Source: Halomonas binhaiensis (GTDB taxonomy: Bacteria > Pseudomonadota > Gammaproteobacteria > Pseudomonadales > Halomonadaceae). Taken from it: DNA of 64,000 nt. Positions 12,179 to 20,154 of this stretch are shown one piece after another. The DNA is taken from contig NZ_CP038437.2 of the NCBI RefSeq assembly GCF_008329985.2, positions 4,712,001 through 4,776,000 of the forward strand, in the 5' to 3' direction. The position numbers and the translations under genes were made by a program. Numbering within the stretch: the stretch's first letter is position 1; each line of letters starts with the position of its first letter. Under the pieces are notes generated by a model. The model searched no databases. It was not told the DNA's origin and worked only from the letters and a program-made list of their open reading frames with translations.

Positions 12179-13546
12179 ATGAGCCTGGATGTGGTGATAC
12201 TCGCTGCCGGACAAGGCACTCGCATGCGCTCGCGTCTGCCCAAGGTGCTGCACGAGCTGGCCGGTAAACCTATGGTACGCCACGTCATCGATACTGCCAG
12301 TGGTCTTGATGCAGACCGCATCCATGTGGTCATCGGCCATGGTGGCGAGATGGTTCGCGAGGCCCTGGCCGACTGCAACAGGCCATTGCATTTTGCTGTT
12401 CAAGCCGAGCAGATGGGGACTGGCCATGCCGTTGCCCAGGCACTCGATGGTTTGGGGCAGGGAAAGGTGCTGGTGTTGTATGGCGATGTTCCGTTGATCC
12501 GTCGGGCTACCCTGGAGGCGCTGTTGGCCCAGGTCGACGAAAAGCACATGGGACTGTTGACCGTGACGCTGGATGACCCAGGTGGCTACGGGCGTATTGT
12601 GCGGGATGAAGGGGGCCAGGCGGTCGCGATCGTCGAGCAGAAGGATGCCAGCCCTGAACAATTGCTGATCAAGGAATGCAATACCGGCATCATGGCCATG
12701 ACAGCCAGCCAGCTGAAACGCTGGTTACCGCAGTTGTCTGCCGATAATGCCCAGGGCGAGTACTATCTGACCGATATCATTGCCATGGCTGCTGCCGAAG
12801 GTATCACCATTTCGACGTCTCAACCGGCTCGGGCCATGGAAGTCGAGGGAGTCAACAACCGTCAGCAGATGGCCTGTCTGGAGCGTGCCCACCAGCGGGA
12901 TATGGCCGAATACCTGATGACTCAGGGGGTGGCGCTGGCGGATCCGGAGAGGATAGATGTACGTGGCAGTCTGACCTGCGGACATGATGTCCATATCGAT
13001 GTGGGTTGTGTGTTCGAAGGTGATGTTGAATTGGGAGAAGGTGTGCGCATTGGCCCCTATTGCATAGTGCGCAGCAGCCGTATTGGTGCCGAAAGTGTCA
13101 TCGATGCCCATAGTGTGGTCGACGGTGCTGTGCTTGCCGGGTTCAATCATGTTGGTCCCTTCGCTCGTCTGCGTCCTGGCTCCCGGCTGGCGGTGCGTGC
13201 CAGGGTTGGAAACTTCGTCGAGACCAAGAATGCCGAGGTGGGTGAAGGCACCAAGATCAATCACTTGAGCTATATCGGTGATGCGCGTCTGGGCCGCGAT
13301 GTGAATATCGGTGCAGGTACCATCACCTGTAACTACGACGGTGCCAACAAGCACCGCACAGAAATCGGAGATGAGGCTTTCATCGGCTCCAACAGTGCTC
13401 TTGTTGCCCCTGTCAGTGTGGGCAAGGGAGCAACGGTAGGTGCTGGCTCCACTATCAGTCGTGATGTTGCCGATCATAGCCTGGCGGTTAGCCGTTCACG
13501 CCAGATTGGCAAGGACAATTGGCCGCGTCCGACCAAGGACGATTAG
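12179..13546 (+). CDS. glmU: Bifunctional GlmU: GlcNAc-1-P uridyltransferase / GlcN-1-P acetyltransferase
   Basis: This enzyme makes UDP-N-acetylglucosamine for peptidoglycan and lipopolysaccharide. The N-terminal pyrophosphorylase has the sugar-nucleotide signature LAAGQGTRMRSRLPK (residues 8-22). The C-terminal half is a left-handed beta-helix of hexapeptide repeats with the acetyl-CoA site around GAGTITCNYDGANKH. Length (455) equals E. coli GlmU. The RBS is AAGGA. It is followed at once by the heptamer array and then glmS. No glmR-like regulator gene lies between them, unlike my recollection of Pseudomonas aeruginosa. Confidence 0.97.
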   Translation: MSLDVVILAAGQGTRMRSRLPKVLHELAGKPMVRHVIDTASGLDADRIHVVIGHGGEMVREALADCNRPLHFAVQAEQMGTGHAVAQALDGLGQGKVLVLYGDVPLIRRATLEALLAQVDEKHMGLLTVTLDDPGGYGRIVRDEGGQAVAIVEQKDASPEQLLIKECNTGIMAMTASQLKRWLPQLSADNAQGEYYLTDIIAMAAAEGITISTSQPARAMEVEGVNNRQQMACLERAHQRDMAEYLMTQGVALADPERIDVRGSLTCGHDVHIDVGCVFEGDVELGEGVRIGPYCIVRSSRIGAESVIDAHSVVDGAVLAGFNHVGPFARLRPGSRLAVRARVGNFVETKNAEVGEGTKINHLSYIGDARLGRDVNIGAGTITCNYDGANKHRTEIGDEAFIGSNSALVAPVSVGKGATVGAGSTISRDVADHSLAVSRSRQIGKDNWPRPTKDD

Positions 13547-13550
13547 GCTC

Positions 13551-13648
13551 GCTACGAGCTACGAGCTACGAGCTACGAGCTACGAGCTACGAGCTACGAG
13601 CTACGAGCTACGAGCTAAGAGCTAAGAGCTAAGAGCTAAGAGCTAAGA
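13551..13648 (+). repeat. Heptamer tandem array 1 (glmU-glmS)
   Basis: Nine uninterrupted copies of GCTACGA (13551-13613) are followed by five of GCTAAGA (13614-13648), all in register. The array begins 4 bp after the glmU stop and ends 28 bp before the glmS start. Conceptual translation gives a repeated SYELRAT-like peptide in any frame, because three heptamers make seven codons. No such gene is likely. The whole family of arrays in this window fits AGCYNNN. Confidence 0.95.
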
Positions 13649-13676
13649 GCTCAATGCATTTTTCAGGAGCTAGTAT

Positions 13677-15515
13677 ATGTGTGGCATTGTCGCCGCTGTA
13701 GCCCAGCGTAATGTTCAGAATATTCTTCTCGAGGGCCTGAGGCGTCTCGAGTATCGCGGCTATGACTCTGCTGGCATGGCAGTCCGTGATGGCAAGGGGC
13801 AGCTCAAGCGACAGCGTGCCGTGGGCAAGGTAGCCGCACTGGCCGAGCGGCTGCAAGGCGAAGCGCTGGTGGGTACCAGTGGCATCGCTCATACCCGTTG
13901 GGCCACACATGGACGTCCTAGCGAGCCCAATGCACACCCTCACCAATCTCGTAATCGCCTGGCGGTGGTACATAACGGCATCATCGAGAACTACGAGGCG
14001 TTGCGTCAGGAACTGTTAGCTGAGGGGTATGATTTCGAGTCCGAAACGGATACGGAAGTCATTGCTCATCTTCTGGAGCGTGAGTCTCGCAAGGCTGGCG
14101 ATCTGTTGACTGCCTTCAAACAGGTGGTGGCGGGGCTGGATGGCGCCTATGCACTTGCGGTAATGGCGGTAGATGAACCCAATGTAGTGGTCGGCGCACG
14201 CAAGGGGAGTCCTCTGGTCGTGGGTGTCGGCATTGATGAAGCTTTCCTGGCATCGGACCCACTGGCGCTTTTGCAAGTTACCGATCGTTTCATCTATCTG
14301 CTGGAAGGCGATGTGGTGCGCCTTTCCGAGGGTGGCCGAATTGAAATCTTCGACTCGAGTGGCGCTGTTGCCGAGCGTCCCGTGCAGAAGTTCGAGCATG
14401 GCGACGGTGCTTCCAGCAAGGGCCAGTACCGCCACTACATGCTCAAGGAAATCCACGAGCAGCCTGCGGTGATTGCCGCTGCCCTGGAAGGGCGCTTGGC
14501 AGAGCATGCGGTACTGGTGGAAAGCTTCGGACCGTCGGCGGAAGGGCTGTTCCAGCGGGTGCGCAACATTCATATCGTGGCCTGTGGCACCAGCTATCAT
14601 GCTGGTATGGTGGCCCGTTACTGGCTCGAGCGTTATACCGGTGTGCCAGTTCAGGTTGAAGTGGCTTCGGAATACCGTTATCGCCAGGTGGTGGTTCCTG
14701 AAGACACCTTGTTCGTCACGCTTTCACAGTCCGGTGAAACGGCTGACACCCTGGCAGCATTGCGCTTTGCCATGGAACAAGGTAACTACCTTGGTAGCCT
14801 GGGTATCTGTAACGTTCCCGGCAGTTCTCTGGTGCGTGAAGCAGATCTGACCTTGATGACCCAGGCCGGCCCGGAGATTGGGGTGGCTTCGACCAAGGCC
14901 TTTACCACTCAGTTGACGGCGCTGATGCTGTTTACCCTGGCATTGGGCCGGGTCAAGGGGATGCCAGAGTCTGAGCAGTCCGAGTTGGTCGAGGCATTGC
15001 GACTCCTGCCTGGACAGTGTGCTGAAGTACTGAAGCTGGATGATGCCATTGAGGCGCTATCTACGGCTTTTGCCGAGAAGCAGCATGCCTTGTTCCTGGG
15101 GCGTGGCGCGCACTTCCCGATTGCCCAGGAAGGCGCTCTCAAGCTCAAGGAAATCTCCTATATCCATGCCGAGGCCTATCCGGCTGGAGAGCTAAAGCAT
15201 GGTCCTCTGGCGCTGGTGGATTCCGAGATGCCGGTTATCTCGGTTGCGCCTAACGACGAGCTGCTGGATAAGCTCAAGTCCAACCTCCAGGAAGTGCGTG
15301 CACGAGGTGGCGAGCTGTTCGTGTTTGCTGATGAGAATGTGGGGCTGGTGCCGGCAGAAGGCATTCAAGTATTACATTTGCCGCATATTCATGAAGCCTT
15401 GGCGCCAATTCTTTATACCTTGCCGTTACAGCTTCTGTCCTACCATGTTGCCGTGCTCAAGGGCACCGATGTGGATCAGCCTCGTAACCTCGCCAAGTCA
15501 GTCACTGTAGAGTAG
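13677..15515 (+). CDS. glmS: Glucosamine-6-phosphate synthase (isomerizing)
   Basis: This enzyme converts fructose-6-phosphate and glutamine to glucosamine-6-phosphate, the first step of amino-sugar synthesis. The N-terminal glutaminase begins MCGIV, so the nucleophile Cys is exposed after Met removal. HTRWATHG and HNGIIENYEALR complete the class-II glutaminase signature. Two SIS isomerase domains follow (SQSGETADTLAALR; ASTKAFTTQL) and the end is NLAKSVTVE. Length (612) is normal. The RBS CAGGAG lies beyond the heptamer array, so the array forms part of the glmS leader if glmUS are cotranscribed. Confidence 0.97.
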   Translation: MCGIVAAVAQRNVQNILLEGLRRLEYRGYDSAGMAVRDGKGQLKRQRAVGKVAALAERLQGEALVGTSGIAHTRWATHGRPSEPNAHPHQSRNRLAVVHNGIIENYEALRQELLAEGYDFESETDTEVIAHLLERESRKAGDLLTAFKQVVAGLDGAYALAVMAVDEPNVVVGARKGSPLVVGVGIDEAFLASDPLALLQVTDRFIYLLEGDVVRLSEGGRIEIFDSSGAVAERPVQKFEHGDGASSKGQYRHYMLKEIHEQPAVIAAALEGRLAEHAVLVESFGPSAEGLFQRVRNIHIVACGTSYHAGMVARYWLERYTGVPVQVEVASEYRYRQVVVPEDTLFVTLSQSGETADTLAALRFAMEQGNYLGSLGICNVPGSSLVREADLTLMTQAGPEIGVASTKAFTTQLTALMLFTLALGRVKGMPESEQSELVEALRLLPGQCAEVLKLDDAIEALSTAFAEKQHALFLGRGAHFPIAQEGALKLKEISYIHAEAYPAGELKHGPLALVDSEMPVISVAPNDELLDKLKSNLQEVRARGGELFVFADENVGLVPAEGIQVLHLPHIHEALAPILYTLPLQLLSYHVAVLKGTDVDQPRNLAKSVTVE

Positions 15516-15540
15516 TCTCAGTTCATCTTGGCTGGATGTA

Positions 15541-15564
15541 CAGCGCCCGCAATTGCGGGCGCTG
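15541..15564 (+). terminator. Hairpin terminator after glmS
   Basis: CAGCGCCCGC (15541-15550) pairs perfectly with GCGGGCGCTG (15555-15564) around AATT. The following T-run is weak, with a better one about 30 bases later, so termination is probable but not certain. Confidence 0.6.
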
Positions 15565-15699
15565 CTGTTATGGTCTGGCTGGACAGTTCCCTTGATTTTT
15601 TCTATCGATATTTGTGACATGGATCATATGTTTGTATTTCTCATTTGATGACTTCAATATTATTTAAGTTTGATTTCTATGATTGCTTTGAGAATTTTT

Positions 15700-15715
15700 A
15701 TTGTTAAATAACAAT
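15700..15715. other. AT-rich palindrome upstream of the pilin gene
   Basis: ATTGTTA, two A, then TAACAAT: a perfect 7-bp inverted repeat with a 2-bp centre, the size and symmetry of a dimeric regulator's operator. Confidence 0.4.
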
Positions 15716-15739
15716 GTATTATATTCTTAGAACCTCTCT

Positions 15740-15770
15740 GATATATTATTTTACAGGAAAATAATATATC
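15740..15770. other. Perfect 13-bp inverted repeat upstream of the pilin gene
   Basis: GATATATTATTTT (15740-15752) and AAAATAATATATC (15758-15770) are exact complements around ACAGG. It is nearly all A/T and lacks a following T-run. An operator or a DNA-structural element fits better than a terminator. Confidence 0.6.
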
Positions 15771-15854
15771 CAGTGGTGGTACAAGACATATAAATAAAGG
15801 GTTATTTTTTCAATGTCATGACGTTAAGTGGTAAGTTATGTAGTTTATATAGTA

Positions 15855-15885
15855 TTGATATGTAGGGGGGCAGGTGTCATATAAT
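15855..15885 (+). promoter_or_regulatory. Candidate fimbrial promoter with a G6 tract in the spacer
   Basis: TTGATA (15855-15860) and TATAAT (15880-15885) are separated by 19 bp, two more than optimal. The spacer contains six consecutive G (15865-15870). Transcription would start near 15892, about 60 bp before the pilin start. Both hexamers are good matches. Only the spacing is suboptimal. Confidence 0.5.
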
Positions 15886-15955
15886 ATTTATTAGCAGCCT
15901 AATTCTCCAATGATGCGAGAGAGGATTGGATGCTTTTTATTTTATTCATTGATAT

Positions 15956-16516
15956 ATGGATAACATCATGAAGAAAGTATTGACGATGCCTGTCCTTCTG
16001 GCCGCAAGTCTTTTTACCGCTTCTAGCGCTTTTGCTGCTGATGGCACTATCACCATCCAAGGCCAGGTTACGGATTCTGCCTGCCAGATTGCCGTCAATG
16101 GCGGTGATGCTGATACCAATGTAGTCCTACCTACTGTCTCCACCAGCTCGCTGACGAGCGATGGTGCTGTCGCAGGTGCCACGCCGATCGTCATGTCTCT
16201 GACTGGCTGCCCTTCCACCGGACATGTACGTGCCTACTTCGAACCTCAGAATGTGGATGTCTCCACTGGCTACCTGGTCAACAACGCCAAGTCCGGTGCA
16301 GATAACGTTCAGGTTCAGATCATCAATGGCTTTGATGGGAAGCCTATCAACCTGGCCACCAACGAAGGTAACAACTCTGTCAATTTCGTGGATGATGGAA
16401 GCGGCACTACGGGCTCTGCGACACTGAATTATGCAGCGCAATACATCGCCGTGAACGGTGCAGCATCTTCAGGTGGTGTCGAAACGGCTCTTGTCTACAC
16501 CCTGGACTACCTGTAA
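15956..16516 (+). CDS. Type 1-like fimbrial major subunit (pilin)
   Basis: A secreted structural pilin of the chaperone-usher class, 186 residues. The signal peptide (MKKVLTMPVLLAAS... SSAFA) is cut before ADGTITIQG. The mature part begins with the donor strand and has the conserved cysteine pair (ACQI and LTGCPS) that closes the pilin Ig fold. It ends in the beta-zipper motif with a penultimate aromatic (YTLDYL). The start could also be the ATG at 15968 (MKKVL). Neither has a clear ribosome-binding site. It is the first gene of a four-gene operon, and its promoter region is AT-rich. Confidence 0.88.
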   Translation: MDNIMKKVLTMPVLLAASLFTASSAFAADGTITIQGQVTDSACQIAVNGGDADTNVVLPTVSTSSLTSDGAVAGATPIVMSLTGCPSTGHVRAYFEPQNVDVSTGYLVNNAKSGADNVQVQIINGFDGKPINLATNEGNNSVNFVDDGSGTTGSATLNYAAQYIAVNGAASSGGVETALVYTLDYL

Positions 16517-16579
16517 GGCGTCACTCTGTTGCAGAGGGGCCTCCCTCTGCAAATCGCAGTAGGCTGGAGAGTCAAGGTG

Positions 16580-17323
16580 ATGACGGTGATGAAGAAATTG
16601 GCAAGTGGTGCACTGCTTGTTGCCCTGCTGGTACCGCTGCTGGCGTCAGCAAGTATTCAGGTGCAGGGAACCCGTTTTATCTACCCTGGTAATGTTCGTG
16701 AGATCACGGTGGATCTGCATAATGAAGCAGATCGGGCTGCCTTGGTGCAATCCTGGCTGGACAGTGGTGATCCATCCTCGGAACCAGGGGCCGAGCAATT
16801 GCCTTTCGTGGTTCTACCACCGCTTGTCCGTGTGGAACCTCAGGTCGGACAAACTCTGCGTATTGCCTATACCGGCCAGGTTCTGCCTGAGGATCGTGAA
16901 TCGGTATTCTGGCTCAATGTGCTGGATGTTCCTCCCAAGCCGCAGGCAAATGACGGTGAGGAACAGAACGTCATGCGTCTGGCCTTCCGTACTCGTGTCA
17001 AGATGTTCTTCCGCCCTGATGGGCTTCAGGGGTCTCCGGAAGAAGCGGTGAAACATATGAGCTGGAGCCTACAACCCGTTGGTAATGGCTACGCACTGCG
17101 TGCAACCAATGATTCGCCCTATCACGTCAGTTTTCGAGACCTGGCACTGACATCTGGTGGGCACACCTACCCAAGTATCGACAGTGGCATGGTCGATCCC
17201 TATGCGACAGCAGACTTCCCGCTGAAAGGCCTGACATCTGCGGTAATTTCCGGAGAGGTTGTCGGGCATTGGCTCAATGATTTCGGTGCCAGTGTCGAAC
17301 AGCACTATTCATTAATGCGATAG
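16580..17323 (+). CDS. Periplasmic pilus-assembly chaperone (PapD/FimC family)
   Basis: This chaperone binds unfolded pilin subunits in the periplasm by donor-strand complementation and delivers them to the usher. The protein is 247 residues. A signal peptide (MKKLASGALLVALLVPLLASA) precedes the first Ig domain (SIQVQGTRFIYPGN) with the G1-strand region LRIAYTGQVLPEDRESVFWLNV, a clear PapD-family signature. A second Ig domain follows. The ATG at 16580 follows a GGAGAG-type site. The ATG at 16589 is an alternative. It lies 63 bp after the pilin gene. Confidence 0.9.
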   Translation: MTVMKKLASGALLVALLVPLLASASIQVQGTRFIYPGNVREITVDLHNEADRAALVQSWLDSGDPSSEPGAEQLPFVVLPPLVRVEPQVGQTLRIAYTGQVLPEDRESVFWLNVLDVPPKPQANDGEEQNVMRLAFRTRVKMFFRPDGLQGSPEEAVKHMSWSLQPVGNGYALRATNDSPYHVSFRDLALTSGGHTYPSIDSGMVDPYATADFPLKGLTSAVISGEVVGHWLNDFGASVEQHYSLMR

Positions 17324-17545
17324 ATGTCATTGGTGCAATAGATGCCATGTCGGCAGATGGGCCAATACCGATGGCATGCCGTAGAGATGATCAGCCTCTG
17401 GGCTGGTAGTGATAGCACCAACCTAACCTGTTGGATCGGCTGACCAATAAGGGCAAGGGTCTCGAGGTTGGTTCCTTGAAAGTAGATGCCCTTGTAGAGC
17501 ATTCAGGCTTCCTTATTTATGTGTCTTTCAGGTTCCATCCAGTTA
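17324..17545 (+). other. Gap between chaperone and usher genes
   Basis: Two hundred and twenty-two bases without a recognisable gene or strong signal. Short inverted words (GATGCCAT and ATGGCATG near 17342-17377) could form a weak stem. I see no convincing promoter, no ribosome-binding site before the usher and no gene remnant I can name. Confidence 0.4.
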
Positions 17546-20080
17546 ATGGAAGGGCGTCTTTCGCTCCTGCGAAGATGGCCCTCGGCATTCAGTTCCAGGG
17601 CCCAATGCATGGTAATGGTTCTGTTAGCCAGTAGTTCTAGCATGGCAGCGACGAGTCATGATGTCGTTGCCAGTGAATTCGATAATCAGTTTCTGCGTGG
17701 TCTGGGGCAGGATGTCGACCTGTCTCTCTATTCTCAGCCCGGTATGGTGGTCGCCGGTGATTATGAACTGGATGTACTGATCAACGGCAAGGACATGCTG
17801 CGTCAGACAGTGCATGTCAAAGATGGCGAATCATCTGGAGAGCAACATTTCTGTTTCTCCAGGGCGGATGTACAGCGATGGGGGGTGATGATTGATCAAC
17901 TACCCGATCAGCAGAATACCCAACGTGTGCTGGAAAGCGGTTGTATTGAAGCTGATGTGTTGATTCCCGAGGCATCGTTCAGCATGGACGCAGCCAATCT
18001 GCGCGCTGATCTGAGCATACCTCAGGCCTACGCCGGTACCGTCAAGCGTGGGTATGTCGATCCTGAGGAGTGGGATGATGGCATCAATGCATTGATCTTC
18101 GGGTATCACGCTAATGCCTTCCACAGCAAGCAGGACAGCGGCGATAGCTCCACAGACTACAACGCCAACCTCAATGCCGGCGTCAACCTGGCTGGCTGGC
18201 GGTTCAGGCACAATGGCAACTATCACTACAGCGATGATATCGACGGATCGAAGTATGAGGCACAAAACACCTATGTGCAGACGGATGTGGATTCTGTGCG
18301 TGGACAACTCACCTTTGGTGAGTATTTTACTCCGGGCAGTGAATTCGAGAGTCTTCCTTTCACGGGGGTGCAGCTAGGCAGCGATGACAGCATGTTGCCT
18401 GAAAGCGAGCGTGGTTATGCACCGATGATCCGTGGTTCCGCCAATACCAATGCCAAAGTCACGGTACGTCAGGGCGGTAATGTGGTTTATGAGACAAGTG
18501 TCTCTGCTGGTGCCTTTGTGATCGATGATCTTTATGCTACGGGCTATGCCGGAGATCTGGAGGTCACGGTCACCGAGGCGGATGGTAGTGAAAGATCCTT
18601 CACTGTCCCCTATGCCTCGGTGGTGCAGATGCTGCGGCCCGGCTCATCCCGTTTCAATGTCGTCGTCGGCCGTTACCGCGATGACGAGATGCACGATGAG
18701 CCGAGTTTCGCCCAGGCCACCTGGAGACGCGGCATCAACAATGTCCTGACCGTCTATGGCGGTGGATTGGTTGCCGAGGACTACTACTCTCTGCTGATGG
18801 GGTCCGCCGTCGGCACGCCACTGGGAGCGGTGGCTATTGATGCCACTCTGACCCGTGCTGAAGGAATCCCCTACGCATACAGTGAACTGGAAGGACAGAG
18901 TTATCGGTTGAGTTACAGCAAGATGCTCAATGCCACTGGCACCAACTTCTCGGTGGCTGCCTACCGGTTTTCCAGTGAGGAATACATTACCTTCGCAGAC
19001 TTTGCGTACTTGAAGAATGGAGATGCCTCATCAAGCAGCCTGCGTGAGCGCAATCGTTTCCAACTCAGTGTCAGTCAGTCACTGGGAGAACTCGGCAATC
19101 TCAATCTCACGGGGCTGACGCATGATTACTGGAACGGTCGACCGGACCAGACAACCTATCAACTGGATTACAGCAAGGGCTTCCATTGGGGCAGCTTGAG
19201 CCTGTCGGCGACCCGAGATATCGAGGATGACGACGAGACCAATACCTACATGCTGACTGCCAGCATTCCACTGGGTGATGGCACTAATCACCCAACGCTG
19301 AGTGCGACGGCGACCTTCGACGATGATCACAGCAGTACCGTGCGCACCAACCTGTCGGGCACAGCGGGGGATGAGCGTCAGTTGAGCTACAACGCCTATG
19401 TATCGCGTGCCGACAACAACATCGATACCAGCACCACCTTCGGTGGTGATCTCAACTACCGTACCGCGGGTACTCAACTGGGTACGACTTACAGTCATAG
19501 TGAAAGTTTCGAGCAGTATTCGGCTTCAGCGACCGGCGTCGTGGTCGCTCATCCAGACGGCGTGGTGTTCAGCCCTGACCGGGCGGAGACGATGGCACTG
19601 ATACATGCCGATGGTGCTGCCGGCGCCTGGTTGAGTAATGGCATGGGCAATCGCCTGGATCGCGACGGCGAGGCACTCGATGCAGGGCTCACTCCGTATC
19701 GCCACAACAGCATAGCAATCAGTCCCAGAGGATTACCGGTGGATGTGGAGTTGAAATCCACCTCTCAGACCGTGACGCCGCGTCGTGGTGCTGTGGTGCG
19801 CGTCGATTATCAGACTCGCATAGGTCACCCGATGTTGGTGCATGTGGACAACGATGCCGTGCCTTTCGCCGCCGAAGTGGTCGATGGCAATGGTCAGCAT
19901 GTATCACTGGTGGGGCAGGGGCGGATGATCTTCCTGCGTGGAGAATATCCTGAATTGCAACTGAAGTGGGGCGAGGGTTCCGATCAGTCCTGTCGACTGC
20001 AGCTCCTGGCATCCCAACAGAACGATGATGTCAGCACAGCAGGCTATCAACAGGTTGAAGCGTTGTGTACTCCTCTATAG
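17546..20080 (+). CDS. Fimbrial outer-membrane usher (FimD/PapC family)
   Basis: A usher of 844 residues that threads chaperone-pilin complexes through its beta-barrel. After the signal (ending SSSMAA) come the N-terminal chaperone-binding domain (SEFDNQFLRG...DLSLY), the 24-strand barrel, the plug (YAPMIRGSANTNAKVTVRQGG, FVIDDLYATGYAGDLEVTV) and the C-terminal domains (GRMIFLRGEYPELQLKWG). The plug and C-terminal signatures are unmistakable. The ATG at 17546 gives a good signal peptide but has a poor ribosome-binding site. The frame extends to an ATG at 17519. A 222-bp gap precedes it, long for this operon type. Confidence 0.93.
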   Translation: MEGRLSLLRRWPSAFSSRAQCMVMVLLASSSSMAATSHDVVASEFDNQFLRGLGQDVDLSLYSQPGMVVAGDYELDVLINGKDMLRQTVHVKDGESSGEQHFCFSRADVQRWGVMIDQLPDQQNTQRVLESGCIEADVLIPEASFSMDAANLRADLSIPQAYAGTVKRGYVDPEEWDDGINALIFGYHANAFHSKQDSGDSSTDYNANLNAGVNLAGWRFRHNGNYHYSDDIDGSKYEAQNTYVQTDVDSVRGQLTFGEYFTPGSEFESLPFTGVQLGSDDSMLPESERGYAPMIRGSANTNAKVTVRQGGNVVYETSVSAGAFVIDDLYATGYAGDLEVTVTEADGSERSFTVPYASVVQMLRPGSSRFNVVVGRYRDDEMHDEPSFAQATWRRGINNVLTVYGGGLVAEDYYSLLMGSAVGTPLGAVAIDATLTRAEGIPYAYSELEGQSYRLSYSKMLNATGTNFSVAAYRFSSEEYITFADFAYLKNGDASSSSLRERNRFQLSVSQSLGELGNLNLTGLTHDYWNGRPDQTTYQLDYSKGFHWGSLSLSATRDIEDDDETNTYMLTASIPLGDGTNHPTLSATATFDDDHSSTVRTNLSGTAGDERQLSYNAYVSRADNNIDTSTTFGGDLNYRTAGTQLGTTYSHSESFEQYSASATGVVVAHPDGVVFSPDRAETMALIHADGAAGAWLSNGMGNRLDRDGEALDAGLTPYRHNSIAISPRGLPVDVELKSTSQTVTPRRGAVVRVDYQTRIGHPMLVHVDNDAVPFAAEVVDGNGQHVSLVGQGRMIFLRGEYPELQLKWGEGSDQSCRLQLLASQQNDDVSTAGYQQVEALCTPL

Positions 20081-20154
20081 AGGATCTGGCCTGGAAGCCT
20101 TTCAGCGTCACTACGTATAGCGCCATCACGGGAAGATCACGAGGACGAAATGAG

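Larger units (their letters stand above)
15565..15955 (+). other. AT-rich region upstream of the fimbrial operon
   Basis: These 391 bp are much richer in A and T than the genes on either side and hold no plausible gene. They contain two inverted repeats (15700-15715 and 15740-15770), a candidate promoter with a G-run (15855-15885) and several A/T tracts. Such a composition in front of surface-structure genes is typical of horizontally acquired, H-NS/MvaT-type silenced promoters. That is an inference. Confidence 0.6.

Noticed and set aside
13440..13625. Open frame through the glmS-upstream heptamer array giving SYELRAT peptide repeats
   Set aside because: Heptamers lacking stop words stay open in all frames. 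It overlaps glmU and has no ribosome-binding site.
15740..15770. fimS-like invertible DNA switch
   Set aside because: The arms are only 5 bp apart, not flanking a promoter-sized segment, and no site-specific recombinase gene is in the operon.
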